Shown piece after piece: positions 48,714 to 57,129 of a stretch of 64,000 nucleotides of DNA; within the stretch, counting starts at the first letter, position 1, and every line of letters starts with the position of its first letter. The position numbers and the translations under genes were made by a program. The notes beneath the pieces were generated by a model, which saw only the letters and a program-made list of their open reading frames with translations, ran no database searches and was not told where the DNA came from. Source of the stretch: an uncultured Eubacteriales bacterium (GTDB lineage: Bacteria > Bacillota > Clostridia > Oscillospirales > UBA644). The stretch lies in the NCBI GenBank assembly GCA_934454405.1, contig CAKSFN010000002.1:62001-126000 (forward strand). Reading direction: 5' to 3'.

Positions 48714-49727
48714 ATGAAAAAACAAAGAGAAAAACTGCTGTTTCAATATCTGAAACAGCGTCGCCGCGGAATACTTGCGGAACTTTTCTTCTGCGCGCTG
48801 TTCGCAGTTTCATTTGCGCTTTACAAATTGCCTGTCGGCGCGGTTGCCTATCCTGCCGCGCTTTGTTTGATTTCGGGCACAGTCTTTGTTGCAATTGATT
48901 TCCTGCGAATAAGAAAAAAGCATAAGGATTACAGCGCTGTCAAAAATTTGACAGCGGAAACGCTTACGGATATACCGGCAGCGGACGGGATTGAAGAAAA
49001 AGATTTACGGGAGATAATTGCGGGTCTGAAACAGGAGTGTATTGATTCCTCAGAGCTGTTTTCGGCACGGTTGAACGATACAATAGAGTATTACACCGTT
49101 TGGGCGCATCAAATTAAAACGCCCATTGCCGCGATGAAACTCACTTTGCAAAATGAGGACACACAAGCGGCAAGGCAACTTCTTGCGGAGCTTTTCAGAA
49201 TCGAACGGTATGTCGATATGGTTATGGCGTACCTGCGGCTCAACTCAAAGACGACGGACTTCGTTTTCAGAGAGTTTGAGATTGACCGAATAATAAAAAA
49301 CTCCGTCAAGAGGTTTTCTTCGGAGTTTATCAACAGAAAAATAAAACTTGAATATTCACCGACTGACTCAAAACTCATAACTGATGAAAAATGGTTTTCA
49401 TTTGTGTTCGAACAAATACTTTCAAACGCGCTGAAATACACCCCGTCCGACGGAACGATAAAAATATATATGAAAAACGAAAAATCTCTTTGCATATCCG
49501 ATACCGGCATAGGCATAGACGAAGCGGATCTGCCGAGAATCTTTGAAAAAGGATATACGGGCGCAAACGGCAGAACAGATATGCGCGCAAGCGGTATAGG
49601 GCTGTATCTGTGCAAGAATATATGCGAAAAACTCGGCTGCGGTCTATCCGTCCGTTCCGAAATAGGAAAAGGTACGGAAGTAACGATAAATTTTGAGCAA
49701 TACGATCTGAATCTTACAGAAGCGTAA
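48714..49727 (+). CDS. Intramembrane-sensing histidine kinase (BceS-like)
   Basis: 337 residues. Two close transmembrane helices with almost no extracellular loop (LAELFFCALFAVSFALY and GAVAYPAALCLISGTVFVAI) are followed by the H-box WAHQIKTPIAAM and an HATPase domain (ILSNALKYTP, DTGIGI, ASGIGLYLCKNI). Such kinases detect peptide antibiotics through the BceAB transporter. The BceR-like dyad at 49710-49731 overlaps its stop codon. Confidence 0.92.
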   Translation: MKKQREKLLFQYLKQRRRGILAELFFCALFAVSFALYKLPVGAVAYPAALCLISGTVFVAIDFLRIRKKHKDYSAVKNLTAETLTDIPAADGIEEKDLREIIAGLKQECIDSSELFSARLNDTIEYYTVWAHQIKTPIAAMKLTLQNEDTQAARQLLAELFRIERYVDMVMAYLRLNSKTTDFVFREFEIDRIIKNSVKRFSSEFINRKIKLEYSPTDSKLITDEKWFSFVFEQILSNALKYTPSDGTIKIYMKNEKSLCISDTGIGIDEADLPRIFEKGYTGANGRTDMRASGIGLYLCKNICEKLGCGLSVRSEIGKGTEVTINFEQYDLNLTEA

Positions 49728-49787
49728 GATTTGAAACGGGAAATGTAAGCCTTATCTATGGCGAGGCATTTCCCTTTCTGCTATAAT
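49710..49787 (+). promoter_or_regulatory. Putative BceR-type operator and promoter of bceAB
   Basis: A perfect inverted repeat AATCTTAC-N6-GTAAGATT (49710-49717 and 49724-49731) contains TTACA-N4-CGTAA, one base off the published BceR-like TNACA-N4-TGTAA. A good -10 TATAAT (49782-49787) lies downstream with no recognisable -35, as expected for an activated promoter. Confidence 0.65.
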
Positions 49788-49816
49788 GGAGGCAGAAAAA
49801 GATCGGAGGACGATTT

Positions 49817-50581
49817 ATGAGTATATTGAAAGTAAACGGACTTAAAAAAATCTATGTTTCCCGTTTCGGAACAACCAAGACCGAAGCGCTGAAAAAAGTC
49901 GATTTCAGCGTTGAAGGGGGCGAATACGTCGCAATAATGGGTGAATCGGGTTCGGGAAAAACGACGTTGCTTAATATCATCGCGGCACTTGACAAACCGA
50001 CAGCGGGCAGCGTGTTGCTGGACGGAAAAGACATTGCAAAAGTCAAGGACTCAGAATTTGCGGAATTCAGAAGGAACAATCTCGGGTTTGTTTTTCAGGA
50101 CTTCAATCTGCTGGACACTTTCACGGTTGAGGACAACATTTTTCTGCCGCTCGTTCTTGCGGGAAAGAACTGCAAACAGATGAGCGAAAAGCTCAAACCG
50201 ATAGCGGCGAATCTCGGGATAACCGAGATTCTGAAAAAGTACCCGTATGAGATCTCGGGAGGACAAAAGCAGCGCGCGGCAGTTGCAAGAGCGCTGATCA
50301 CAAACCCGAAACTCGTCCTTGCTGATGAACCGACGGGCGCGCTCGATTCAAAAGCGACAGAAGAACTGCTGCGCCTTTTCGGCAAAATAAATATGCTCGG
50401 TCAGACGATAATTATGGTCACCCATTCGGTCAAGGCAGCAAGCTCGGCAAACAGAGTGCTGTTTATCAGGGACGGAGAGGTTTTTCATCAGATTTTCAGA
50501 GGAAAAGATACTAACGAACAACTCTATCAGAAGATCTCCGACACGCTCACACTTCTTGCGACGGGCGGTGAAAGACAATGA
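49817..50581 (+). CDS. BceA-like ABC transporter ATPase (antimicrobial peptide resistance)
   Basis: 254 residues. Walker A is GESGSGKTT, the signature SGGQKQRAAVARAL, and Walker B LVLADEPTGALDS, the MacB/LolD/BceA type of ABC ATPase. It works with the large BceB permease, whose start overlaps its stop by four bases. RBS CGGAGGACG. Resistance to a cell-wall-active peptide is the predicted role. Confidence 0.93.
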   Translation: MSILKVNGLKKIYVSRFGTTKTEALKKVDFSVEGGEYVAIMGESGSGKTTLLNIIAALDKPTAGSVLLDGKDIAKVKDSEFAEFRRNNLGFVFQDFNLLDTFTVEDNIFLPLVLAGKNCKQMSEKLKPIAANLGITEILKKYPYEISGGQKQRAAVARALITNPKLVLADEPTGALDSKATEELLRLFGKINMLGQTIIMVTHSVKAASSANRVLFIRDGEVFHQIFRGKDTNEQLYQKISDTLTLLATGGERQ

Positions 50582-52629
50582 AAGGCGCATTTTATCCCAA
50601 ACTTGCACTTGACGGGATACGCAAAAACAAAAGGCTGTATATCCCATACATTCTGACTTGCGTCGGAATGGTCACGATGTTCTATATTATCACGTTTCTG
50701 CAAAAAAGCGAGACCGTCGGAGCGATGCGGAGCGGAAGCGCGGTACAGAGGATATTGTCGTTCGGCATAATCGTAATCGCGGTTTTTGCGTGCATATTCC
50801 TTTTTTACACGAACTCGTTTCTGATGAAACGCAGAAAAAAGGAGTTCGGACTATATAATATCCTCGGTATGGGCAAACGAAATATCGGCATAATTCTTGT
50901 ATGGGAATCGCTGATAATTGCGCTTTTTTCTCTTGCGGTCGGGCTGTTTATCGGCATAGCAATATCAAAACTTGCGGAACTTGCGCTTGTCAATATCCTG
51001 AGAGGCGCGGTAAAGTATTCGTTTTCGATCTCTCCCCTTGCGATATTTATGACTGTCGCCGTGTTCGGAGCAATTTTTCTGCTGTTGCTTCTCAATTCAA
51101 TCAGGCAAATCAGATTTTCAAATACGGCGGCACTTCTGCGAAGCGAAAATCTCGGTGAAAAGCCCCCGAAAGGAAACATTTTCATCGGAATACTCGGCAT
51201 TTTGCTTCTCGGAGGCGCGTATGGGCTCGCGGTTTCGATAAAAGACCCGATTGCCGCGATGCTGATGTTCTTTATCGCGGTGATAATGGTCATTCTCGGA
51301 ACTTATCTGACAATGATAGCCGGTTCTGTCTCGTTTTGCAGAATTTTACAGAAAAATAAAAAATATTATTACAAGCCGTCGCATTTTGTCTCTGTCTCAT
51401 CAATGGCTTACAGAATGAAGCGAAACGGCGCGGGGCTTGCGTCCGTCTGCATTCTCGCCACAATGGTGCTTGTTATGATCTCTTCAACGGCAAGCCTGTA
51501 TTTCGGTGCGGACGACGCTGTCAAAAAACTCTATCCGAGAGAGATTAACACAACAGTCACTTTCAGAAGAGCAGATGCGGCGACGAAAGAAAACGCGGCA
51601 ACCGTTCGCGATGAAATCGCAAAAACGGCAACAGAAAACGGGGCGACAGTATCAAACATAAGCGCTTACCGAAGCATATCATTTTCGGCGCTCGCGAGGG
51701 GTTCTGATTTTCTGACAAACGCGGAAGATGTCTATTCCTATTCCGAATTCAACGCAACGGCAAGCGGCGTATATTGGATATACATCATCCCCCTCTCGGA
51801 TTTCAATGCGATGAGCGAATATAGCGAAAAACTTGACAAAAACGAAGTGATCGTCTCCTTTTACGGAAACGGTAGAAAATTCGAGAACGACACCTTGAGT
51901 TTCAACGGCAAACAGTCATATTATGTTAAAGACGTGATCGCGTCAGATTTTGAAAGAGGCGATGCGGCGATGAATCCGTCGCCGTCTTTGATAATCGTTT
52001 CTTCCGATCCCGACGCCATCATTGAAGACATATACGCAGCGAAAGATCCTGTCAACGTCCTTTTCAGGTACACGTTCAATTTTGACACGGGACTTGACGC
52101 CGACGGTCAAATTGCTCTCGCGCAAAAGATAGCCTACTCCGATACGCTTTCAGATCTTTCCCTTTCCGAAAAGCTGGGATACGGTTCAATAAATGTCGAA
52201 AGCCGCGAAAATAACAGGAATGATTTCTATTGCACATACGGTGGACTTTTCTTTCTCGGCATACTTCTCAGCGTAATCTTCATCTTTGCCGCGGTTCTGA
52301 TAATCTATTACAAGCAGATAACGGAAGGCTATGAGGATCAGGCGCGTTTCGATATTATGCAGAAGATAGGCATGACTAAAAAAGAGATCCGAAAGAGCAT
52401 AAACTCACAACTGCTGACGGTCTTCTTTTTGCCGCTTCTTTTTGCGGCGCTGCACTTGGCTTTTGCGTTTCCGATGGTCAAAAAAATGCTTGCGCTGTCC
52501 GGATTGCAGAACATAACGCTTTTTGCGCTTGTAACGATAGGAACCTTTTTTGTTTACGCGATATTCTACGCACTTGTTTATAAAATAACTTCAAACGCAT
52601 ACTACCGCATCGTAAGCGACGCAAAATAA
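50578..52629 (+). CDS. BceB-like FtsX-domain permease
   Basis: 683 residues, the BceB size class. There are about ten hydrophobic segments: one at the N-terminus, an FtsX module at about 50-170, two or three helices near 200-260, one near 290-310, then an extracellular domain of about 200 residues (roughly 310-530) and a closing FtsX module. The large domain between helices 7 and 8 is thought to bind peptide-lipid II complexes. Forms one transporter with the ATPase and the sensory complex with BceRS. Confidence 0.92.
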   Translation: MKGAFYPKLALDGIRKNKRLYIPYILTCVGMVTMFYIITFLQKSETVGAMRSGSAVQRILSFGIIVIAVFACIFLFYTNSFLMKRRKKEFGLYNILGMGKRNIGIILVWESLIIALFSLAVGLFIGIAISKLAELALVNILRGAVKYSFSISPLAIFMTVAVFGAIFLLLLLNSIRQIRFSNTAALLRSENLGEKPPKGNIFIGILGILLLGGAYGLAVSIKDPIAAMLMFFIAVIMVILGTYLTMIAGSVSFCRILQKNKKYYYKPSHFVSVSSMAYRMKRNGAGLASVCILATMVLVMISSTASLYFGADDAVKKLYPREINTTVTFRRADAATKENAATVRDEIAKTATENGATVSNISAYRSISFSALARGSDFLTNAEDVYSYSEFNATASGVYWIYIIPLSDFNAMSEYSEKLDKNEVIVSFYGNGRKFENDTLSFNGKQSYYVKDVIASDFERGDAAMNPSPSLIIVSSDPDAIIEDIYAAKDPVNVLFRYTFNFDTGLDADGQIALAQKIAYSDTLSDLSLSEKLGYGSINVESRENNRNDFYCTYGGLFFLGILLSVIFIFAAVLIIYYKQITEGYEDQARFDIMQKIGMTKKEIRKSINSQLLTVFFLPLLFAALHLAFAFPMVKKMLALSGLQNITLFALVTIGTFFVYAIFYALVYKITSNAYYRIVSDAK

Positions 52630-52644
52630 GAAACAGAACAAAAC

Positions 52645-52695
52645 AAAGCCCATACGAGGAACACCAAACATCGGTTAGCCTTGTATGGGCTTTTT
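52645..52695. terminator. Bidirectional terminator between bceB and MATE gene 2
   Basis: AAAGCCCATAC (52645-52655) pairs perfectly with GTATGGGCTTT (52683-52693), followed by further T on the plus strand and by a T-rich tract on the minus strand. Confidence 0.8.
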
Positions 52696-52707
52696 GAAGT
52701 GCCAAAT

Positions 52708-54051
52708 TTAATCACGAAATGAAAGCAGTTGCTTCCCTTTATTCTTATAATACAGCAAACCTGTAATATCTGCCAATATCCACCCTATCGGCACGGACCA
52801 CCAAATTCCTATAACACCGACGGCGGGTATCGCGGATAAAAGATAAGCCAAAACAACACGCGTTCCCAAGGAAATCACGGTCAGAACAACGCTCATTCCG
52901 GGTTTTCCGAGCGCACGGTACAGTCCGTAGAGCAGGAACAGACAGCCTATTCCGCAATAAAACGCGCCCTCTATACGCAGATACCGCGCGCCCTCCGCTA
53001 TGATTTCTGTTTCTCCGACATCGACAAATATCGTCATCAGAGGTTTTGCAAAAATGCAGACGATCGCCGAAATCACCGCACAGAAAATCATTGAAATACC
53101 GACCGCGCTTTTCAGCCCCGAACGGATTCGGATGTTTTCTTTTGCTCCGTAATTCTGCGCGATAAACGTTGAAAAAGCATTTCCGAAATCCTGCACGGGC
53201 ATATATGCGAACGCATCAATTTTCACGGCGGCGGCAAAGGCTGCCATTACGGTTGCGCCGAAACTGTTGACAACGCCCTGCACCATAAGAATACCGAGAT
53301 TCATCACCGATTGCTGAATGCAAGTCAGCGAAGAGAAGGAAACAACTTCCCGAATGCGCTCTTTTCGCAAACAGCGGATTTTGAATATCGAGCGCACCTG
53401 CGGGCAGCGAGCAAGCGTGTAAACGGCGATACCTACGCCCGAAAGATATTGAGAAATCACGGTCGCTTCCGCAGCCCCCGAAACTCCCCTGCTCAAACTT
53501 ATTACAAACCAAAGGTCGAGTATAATATTCAATGCTGCGGAAACCGCCAAAAATATCAGCGGAATAACGGAATTGCCGACAGCCCGAAGAAAAGAAGCAA
53601 AGTAGTTATACAGAAAAACGGCGGGTATACCTATAAATATAACAAACAGATACTCGCGCATGTCGCCCCAAACTTCAAGGGGAACTCGCAGAAAAATGCG
53701 GAGTTCGTCCAAAAAAACATACGCTAAAATGTTCAGAACGGCGGTAACCGTCGCGATAAAAAAGAATGAAGCGCACAAACTCCCGCGCAACGTTTTTTCG
53801 TCCCGTTGTCCGAAACGCATGGAAAACAGAGCGCCGCTGCCCAAGCACAATCCGAGAATAACGGAAGTCAGAAATGTCATCAGTGTAAAAGATGAACCTA
53901 CGGCGGCAAGCGCGTTCCTGCCGAGCCAATGACCGACTATCAGAGTATCGACAATATTATAACACTGTTGAAGAAGATCACCCAAAATCATCGGAACGGC
54001 AAACAGCAGCATAGACTTGACGATAGGTCCTTTTGTTAAATCCCTGTTCAT
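52708..54051 (-). CDS. MATE-family exporter 2
   Basis: 447 residues with about 12 helices, two MatE repeats, and the family opening IVKSMLLFAVPMILGDLLQQCYNIVDTLIVG. It is not closely similar to the MATE protein at 3699-5105. I start at ATG 54051, which has GGGGGG upstream, rather than the in-frame ATG five codons earlier. The promoter is at 54094-54122. Monocistronic; substrate unknown. Confidence 0.9.
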   Translation of the reverse strand: MNRDLTKGPIVKSMLLFAVPMILGDLLQQCYNIVDTLIVGHWLGRNALAAVGSSFTLMTFLTSVILGLCLGSGALFSMRFGQRDEKTLRGSLCASFFFIATVTAVLNILAYVFLDELRIFLRVPLEVWGDMREYLFVIFIGIPAVFLYNYFASFLRAVGNSVIPLIFLAVSAALNIILDLWFVISLSRGVSGAAEATVISQYLSGVGIAVYTLARCPQVRSIFKIRCLRKERIREVVSFSSLTCIQQSVMNLGILMVQGVVNSFGATVMAAFAAAVKIDAFAYMPVQDFGNAFSTFIAQNYGAKENIRIRSGLKSAVGISMIFCAVISAIVCIFAKPLMTIFVDVGETEIIAEGARYLRIEGAFYCGIGCLFLLYGLYRALGKPGMSVVLTVISLGTRVVLAYLLSAIPAVGVIGIWWSVPIGWILADITGLLYYKNKGKQLLSFRD

Positions 54052-54093
54052 ATCTGCCCCCCACACATAATCCGTAATTTTCGCAACGTCATT

Positions 54094-54122
54094 ATTTTAA
54101 CGTTTTCTGATAAAAAAGTCAA
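54094..54122 (-). promoter_or_regulatory. Sigma-A promoter of MATE gene 2
   Basis: Minus strand TTGACT (54122-54117), a 17-base spacer and TAAAAT (54099-54094). Confidence 0.7.
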
Positions 54123-54180
54123 TACGCATATTCATACGTCAGCAGCGCAAACTAATCAAAAAAAGACGGGAGACTTCTTT

Positions 54181-54744
54181 ATGTCGCTTATAGGTAAAGA
54201 AATAAATGATTTTTCGGTTTGGGCTTATCAGAACAAAGATTTCAAAAAGGTCACAAAGGAAGATATAAAAGGCAAATGGAGCGTGTTCTTTTTCTATCCC
54301 GCGGATTTTACTTTTGTTTGTCCGACAGAACTTGAAGATCTGCAAAACAGATATGATGACTTCAAAAAAGAGAGCTGCGAGATTTTTACGGTCTCAACAG
54401 ATACGCATTTCGTGCATAAGGCATGGCACGACAGTTCAGAAAGAATATCAAAAACGGAATTTCCAATGCTTGCCGACCCCACACATGCTCTGTGCAAGGA
54501 TTTTGAAGTGCTTATCGACGCAGAAGGGCTTGCAGAACGCGGCAGTTTTATAGTTGACCCCGACGGCAAAATAGTTATGTACGAAGTCAACGCGGGAAAC
54601 GTGGGAAGAAATACGGAGGAATTGTTCAGACGACTGCAAGCGTGTAAATTCGTTGCAGAGCACGGAGATGAAGTCTGCCCCGCAAAATGGACTCCGGGAG
54701 AAGAAACGCTTAAACCGAGCCTTGACCTTGTGGGGTTGCTGTGA
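54181..54744 (+). CDS. ahpC: AhpC-type 2-Cys peroxiredoxin
   Basis: 187 residues. The peroxidatic cysteine is in FTFVCPTE and the resolving cysteine in DEVCPAKW, the typical AhpC layout. It reduces hydrogen peroxide and organic hydroperoxides in the cytoplasm and is re-reduced by the flavoprotein encoded next. RBS GGGAG. Its stop overlaps the reductase ATG by one base. No clear sigma-A promoter or PerR box was found in the 129-base gap upstream. Confidence 0.95.
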   Translation: MSLIGKEINDFSVWAYQNKDFKKVTKEDIKGKWSVFFFYPADFTFVCPTELEDLQNRYDDFKKESCEIFTVSTDTHFVHKAWHDSSERISKTEFPMLADPTHALCKDFEVLIDAEGLAERGSFIVDPDGKIVMYEVNAGNVGRNTEELFRRLQACKFVAEHGDEVCPAKWTPGEETLKPSLDLVGLL

Positions 54745-56354
54745 TGGACGAAAAGAATATTTACGACGCAATAATTATCGGCGGAGGTCCTGCGGGACTT
54801 TCCGCCGCAATATATCTCGCACGGGCGCGTTACAGAGTTCTTGTGCTTGAAAAAGAAACGTTCGGAGGACAGATAACAATAACATCCGAAGTGGTCAACT
54901 ACCCCGGAATAGAAAGGACAGACGGAAAATACCTGACACAAGTCATGCGCAGGCAAGGAGAAAAGTTCGGCGCGGAATTTTCGGTAGCGGAAGTGCGGGA
55001 TACAGATCTTACGGATGATATCAAAACCGTAAAAACGGACAAAGGCGTTTTTTCATCATTCGGGGTTTTGATTGCAACCGGCGCACGCCCGAGAACGCTC
55101 GGTTTTCCGGGAGAGGAGAAATTCAAAGGACACGGCATTGCATATTGCGCGACGTGCGACGGAGAATTTTTTACGGGAAAAGAAATCTTTGTTATCGGCG
55201 GCGGCTTTGCGGCGGCGGAAGAAAGCGTTTTCCTTACAAGGTACGCAAAACACGTTACGGTGCTTGTTCGCGAAGACGATTTTACCTGCGCAGCGGCTGT
55301 TGCGGAAAAAGCAAAGGAGAATCCGAAAATAACAGTGATGACGAACACGGAAGTTGTCGGCGTCGATGGCGGCGAATATCCGAACAAAATTATTTATAAA
55401 AATAATAAAACGGGAAAAGAAACGACTTTTGCGAGCAAAGACGATGCGTTCGGGGTGTTTGTGTTTGTCGGCTACGAACCCGCCTCGGAACTTGTCGCGA
55501 ACGCTGTTGCGACGGACAAATACGGATATATTCTGACGGACAAGACACAAAAAACAAACATTGACGGCGTTTACGCGGCAGGTGATGTTTGCGAAAAAAC
55601 GCTTCGTCAAGTCGTTACGGCGGTGTCCGACGGTGCGACTGCGGCAACCGAACTTGAAAAATATGCGGCGGCAATGCAGCGAAAAACAGGATTTAAGCCG
55701 AAAAACGAGCCTGCCGTAAACAAGACAGACCCAACCCCCGAGACCAAAAAACTGTTTGATGATAAGGTAACGGAACAGTTGGATAAAGTTTTTGAAAAAA
55801 TGAAAAAACCGCTGACGCTCAAACTGCATCTTGACAGAATGCCGAAGTCCGAAGAACTGCGGAAGTTCGTAACGGAACTTGCGGCACGCACAGAAAAACT
55901 AAATGTTACGACGGCGGAAAACAGCGAAGAACAGCATAAACCGTTCGTCGAAATTCTGACAGCCGACGGTAAGAAGACAGGGCTCGGCTTTCACGGCGTG
56001 CCTACGGGACACGAATTTACGCCGTTCATTCTCGGACTGCTCAATGCATCGTCCGATTCGGGATTAAAAATAAGCGCCGAAACGGAGCAGAAAATTAAAT
56101 CTCTGCCGAAAACAGACATGAAAATACTTGTAACTCTCACCTGCTCGATGTGCCCCGAACTCGTGGCGGCGGCACAAAAAACAGCCTCGATAACCGAAAG
56201 TATAACAGCGGAAGTATATGACGTAAGCCTTTTCCCCGACTTGCGGGAAAAGTATAAAATAATGAGCGTTCCGTGCCTTGTTGTCAACGAAAACGACGTT
56301 TCATTCGGCAAAAAGGATATTGATACGCTTATTGACTTTCTTATAAACAAATAG
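54744..56354 (+). CDS. AhpF-like disulfide reductase with permuted domain order
   Basis: 536 residues. Residues 1-310 are a thioredoxin-reductase-like flavoprotein: FAD motif GGGPAGLSA, redox pair CATC (C135/C138), second dinucleotide fold VIGGGFAAAEE and YAAGDVCE. Residues about 350-536 are two thioredoxin-like folds, the second with CSMC (C467/C470), equivalent to the AhpF N-terminal domain but placed at the C-terminus. The NADPH motif HRRxxxR is replaced by VREDDFT, so NADH or another donor is likelier. Reductant for the coupled AhpC. Confidence 0.88.
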   Translation: MDEKNIYDAIIIGGGPAGLSAAIYLARARYRVLVLEKETFGGQITITSEVVNYPGIERTDGKYLTQVMRRQGEKFGAEFSVAEVRDTDLTDDIKTVKTDKGVFSSFGVLIATGARPRTLGFPGEEKFKGHGIAYCATCDGEFFTGKEIFVIGGGFAAAEESVFLTRYAKHVTVLVREDDFTCAAAVAEKAKENPKITVMTNTEVVGVDGGEYPNKIIYKNNKTGKETTFASKDDAFGVFVFVGYEPASELVANAVATDKYGYILTDKTQKTNIDGVYAAGDVCEKTLRQVVTAVSDGATAATELEKYAAAMQRKTGFKPKNEPAVNKTDPTPETKKLFDDKVTEQLDKVFEKMKKPLTLKLHLDRMPKSEELRKFVTELAARTEKLNVTTAENSEEQHKPFVEILTADGKKTGLGFHGVPTGHEFTPFILGLLNASSDSGLKISAETEQKIKSLPKTDMKILVTLTCSMCPELVAAAQKTASITESITAEVYDVSLFPDLREKYKIMSVPCLVVNENDVSFGKKDIDTLIDFLINK

Positions 56355-56368
56355 AGCAACAAGAGCAG

Positions 56369-56400
56369 AACCGCCGCAGGAACTTTCCTACGGCGGTTAA
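56369..56400 (+). terminator. Hairpin terminator after the ahpC-reductase pair
   Basis: AACCGCCG (56369-56376) pairs with CGGCGGTT (56391-56398), extended by GGAA/TTCC inside, followed by AATTTG and later a seven-T run. Confidence 0.65.
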
Positions 56401-56417
56401 TTTGTATATGTATTTTT

Positions 56418-56900
56418 TTAACTCAAAAAATCCTTTAACTTTGCCAAAGCGTTGTTATGCAAAAGTTTTGCGTAAGAATATGAAATACTCATTTTTTCCG
56501 CAATTTCTTTCAATGTCAAACCTTTATAATAGTGAAATATTATCAGGTCTCGCGAACGTTCGTCAAGGCTTTCAAGCGCGTCGCAAAGTTCGGAAAGAGA
56601 TTCTTCTCTTATAACGTTTTCGTCTACGCCGTCGTCCGACACCAACGTTTCGGGCAATTCTTCACAAGTTTTGTTTGTTCGGTAAAAATCTATTACGGTA
56701 TTTCTGGTAATCGTATATACCCACGTCGAAACGGAGGCTTTTTCGCCGTCAAACTTTTCAAGTTTTTCGTATACCTTTACAAACACATCGCTTGTCAGGT
56801 CTTCGATATCATGAATGTTCCGAACCTTTCCCGATATGTAACGACGAACCTTTTCGCGATAGTCGAGATACACTCTTTCCCTGTCGCACAGCGTGTTCAT
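56418..56900 (-). CDS. ECF-type sigma factor under partner-switching context
   Basis: 160 residues with only regions 2 and 4 of sigma-70: region 2 DLTSDVFVKVYEKLEKF and WVYTITRNTVIDFYR, region 4 LDERSRDLIIFHYYKGLTLKEIA with the helix YSYAKLLHNNALAKLK. It therefore belongs to the extracytoplasmic-function group. No membrane anti-sigma gene is adjacent. Instead it is last in an operon with a STAS protein, a phosphatase/kinase fusion and a 70-residue protein that overlaps its start by four bases (ATGA). Regulation by phosphorylation-driven partner exchange is inferred. Confidence 0.9.
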   Translation of the reverse strand: MNTLCDRERVYLDYREKVRRYISGKVRNIHDIEDLTSDVFVKVYEKLEKFDGEKASVSTWVYTITRNTVIDFYRTNKTCEELPETLVSDDGVDENVIREESLSELCDALESLDERSRDLIIFHYYKGLTLKEIAEKMSISYSYAKLLHNNALAKLKDFLS

Positions 56901-57109
56901 CGTTTCTCTTTCCCGCCTTTGCTTTTCTTTTGAGGAATGTCTGTCTCGCCCGCCGCGCTGACAAATTCAAGCGAATCGTCCGAAAGTTCGGCGCCGTAGC
57001 GCGCTTCCGTGTCCTCAATCATTTTTGCAAGTCTCGGGTTTTCCGCAATGTGCTGATAATCAAACAGCGCGAAGAGTCTGCCCTGTACGGCATTTCTTTT
57101 CGTTTTCAT
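56897..57109 (-). CDS. 70-residue protein coupled to the ECF sigma factor (candidate anti-sigma)
   Basis: No recognised family. It has an aromatic N-terminal part (RLFALFDYQHIAENPRL), a short helix (AKMIEDTEARYG), the segment ELSDDSLEFVSAAGE, and a basic tail (PQKKSKGGKEKR). No signal or membrane segment. Good AGGTAAAAG site before ATG 57109, 20 bases after the phosphatase/kinase gene, and an ATGA overlap with the sigma gene. By position and size it could hold the sigma factor, as NepR does for EcfG in alphaproteobacteria, although no sequence similarity is apparent. The LSDD...AAG segment resembles peptide leader endings, an alternative reading. Confidence 0.7.
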   Translation of the reverse strand: MKTKRNAVQGRLFALFDYQHIAENPRLAKMIEDTEARYGAELSDDSLEFVSAAGETDIPQKKSKGGKEKR

Positions 57110-57129
57110 CTTTTACCTGTATACCCCTA

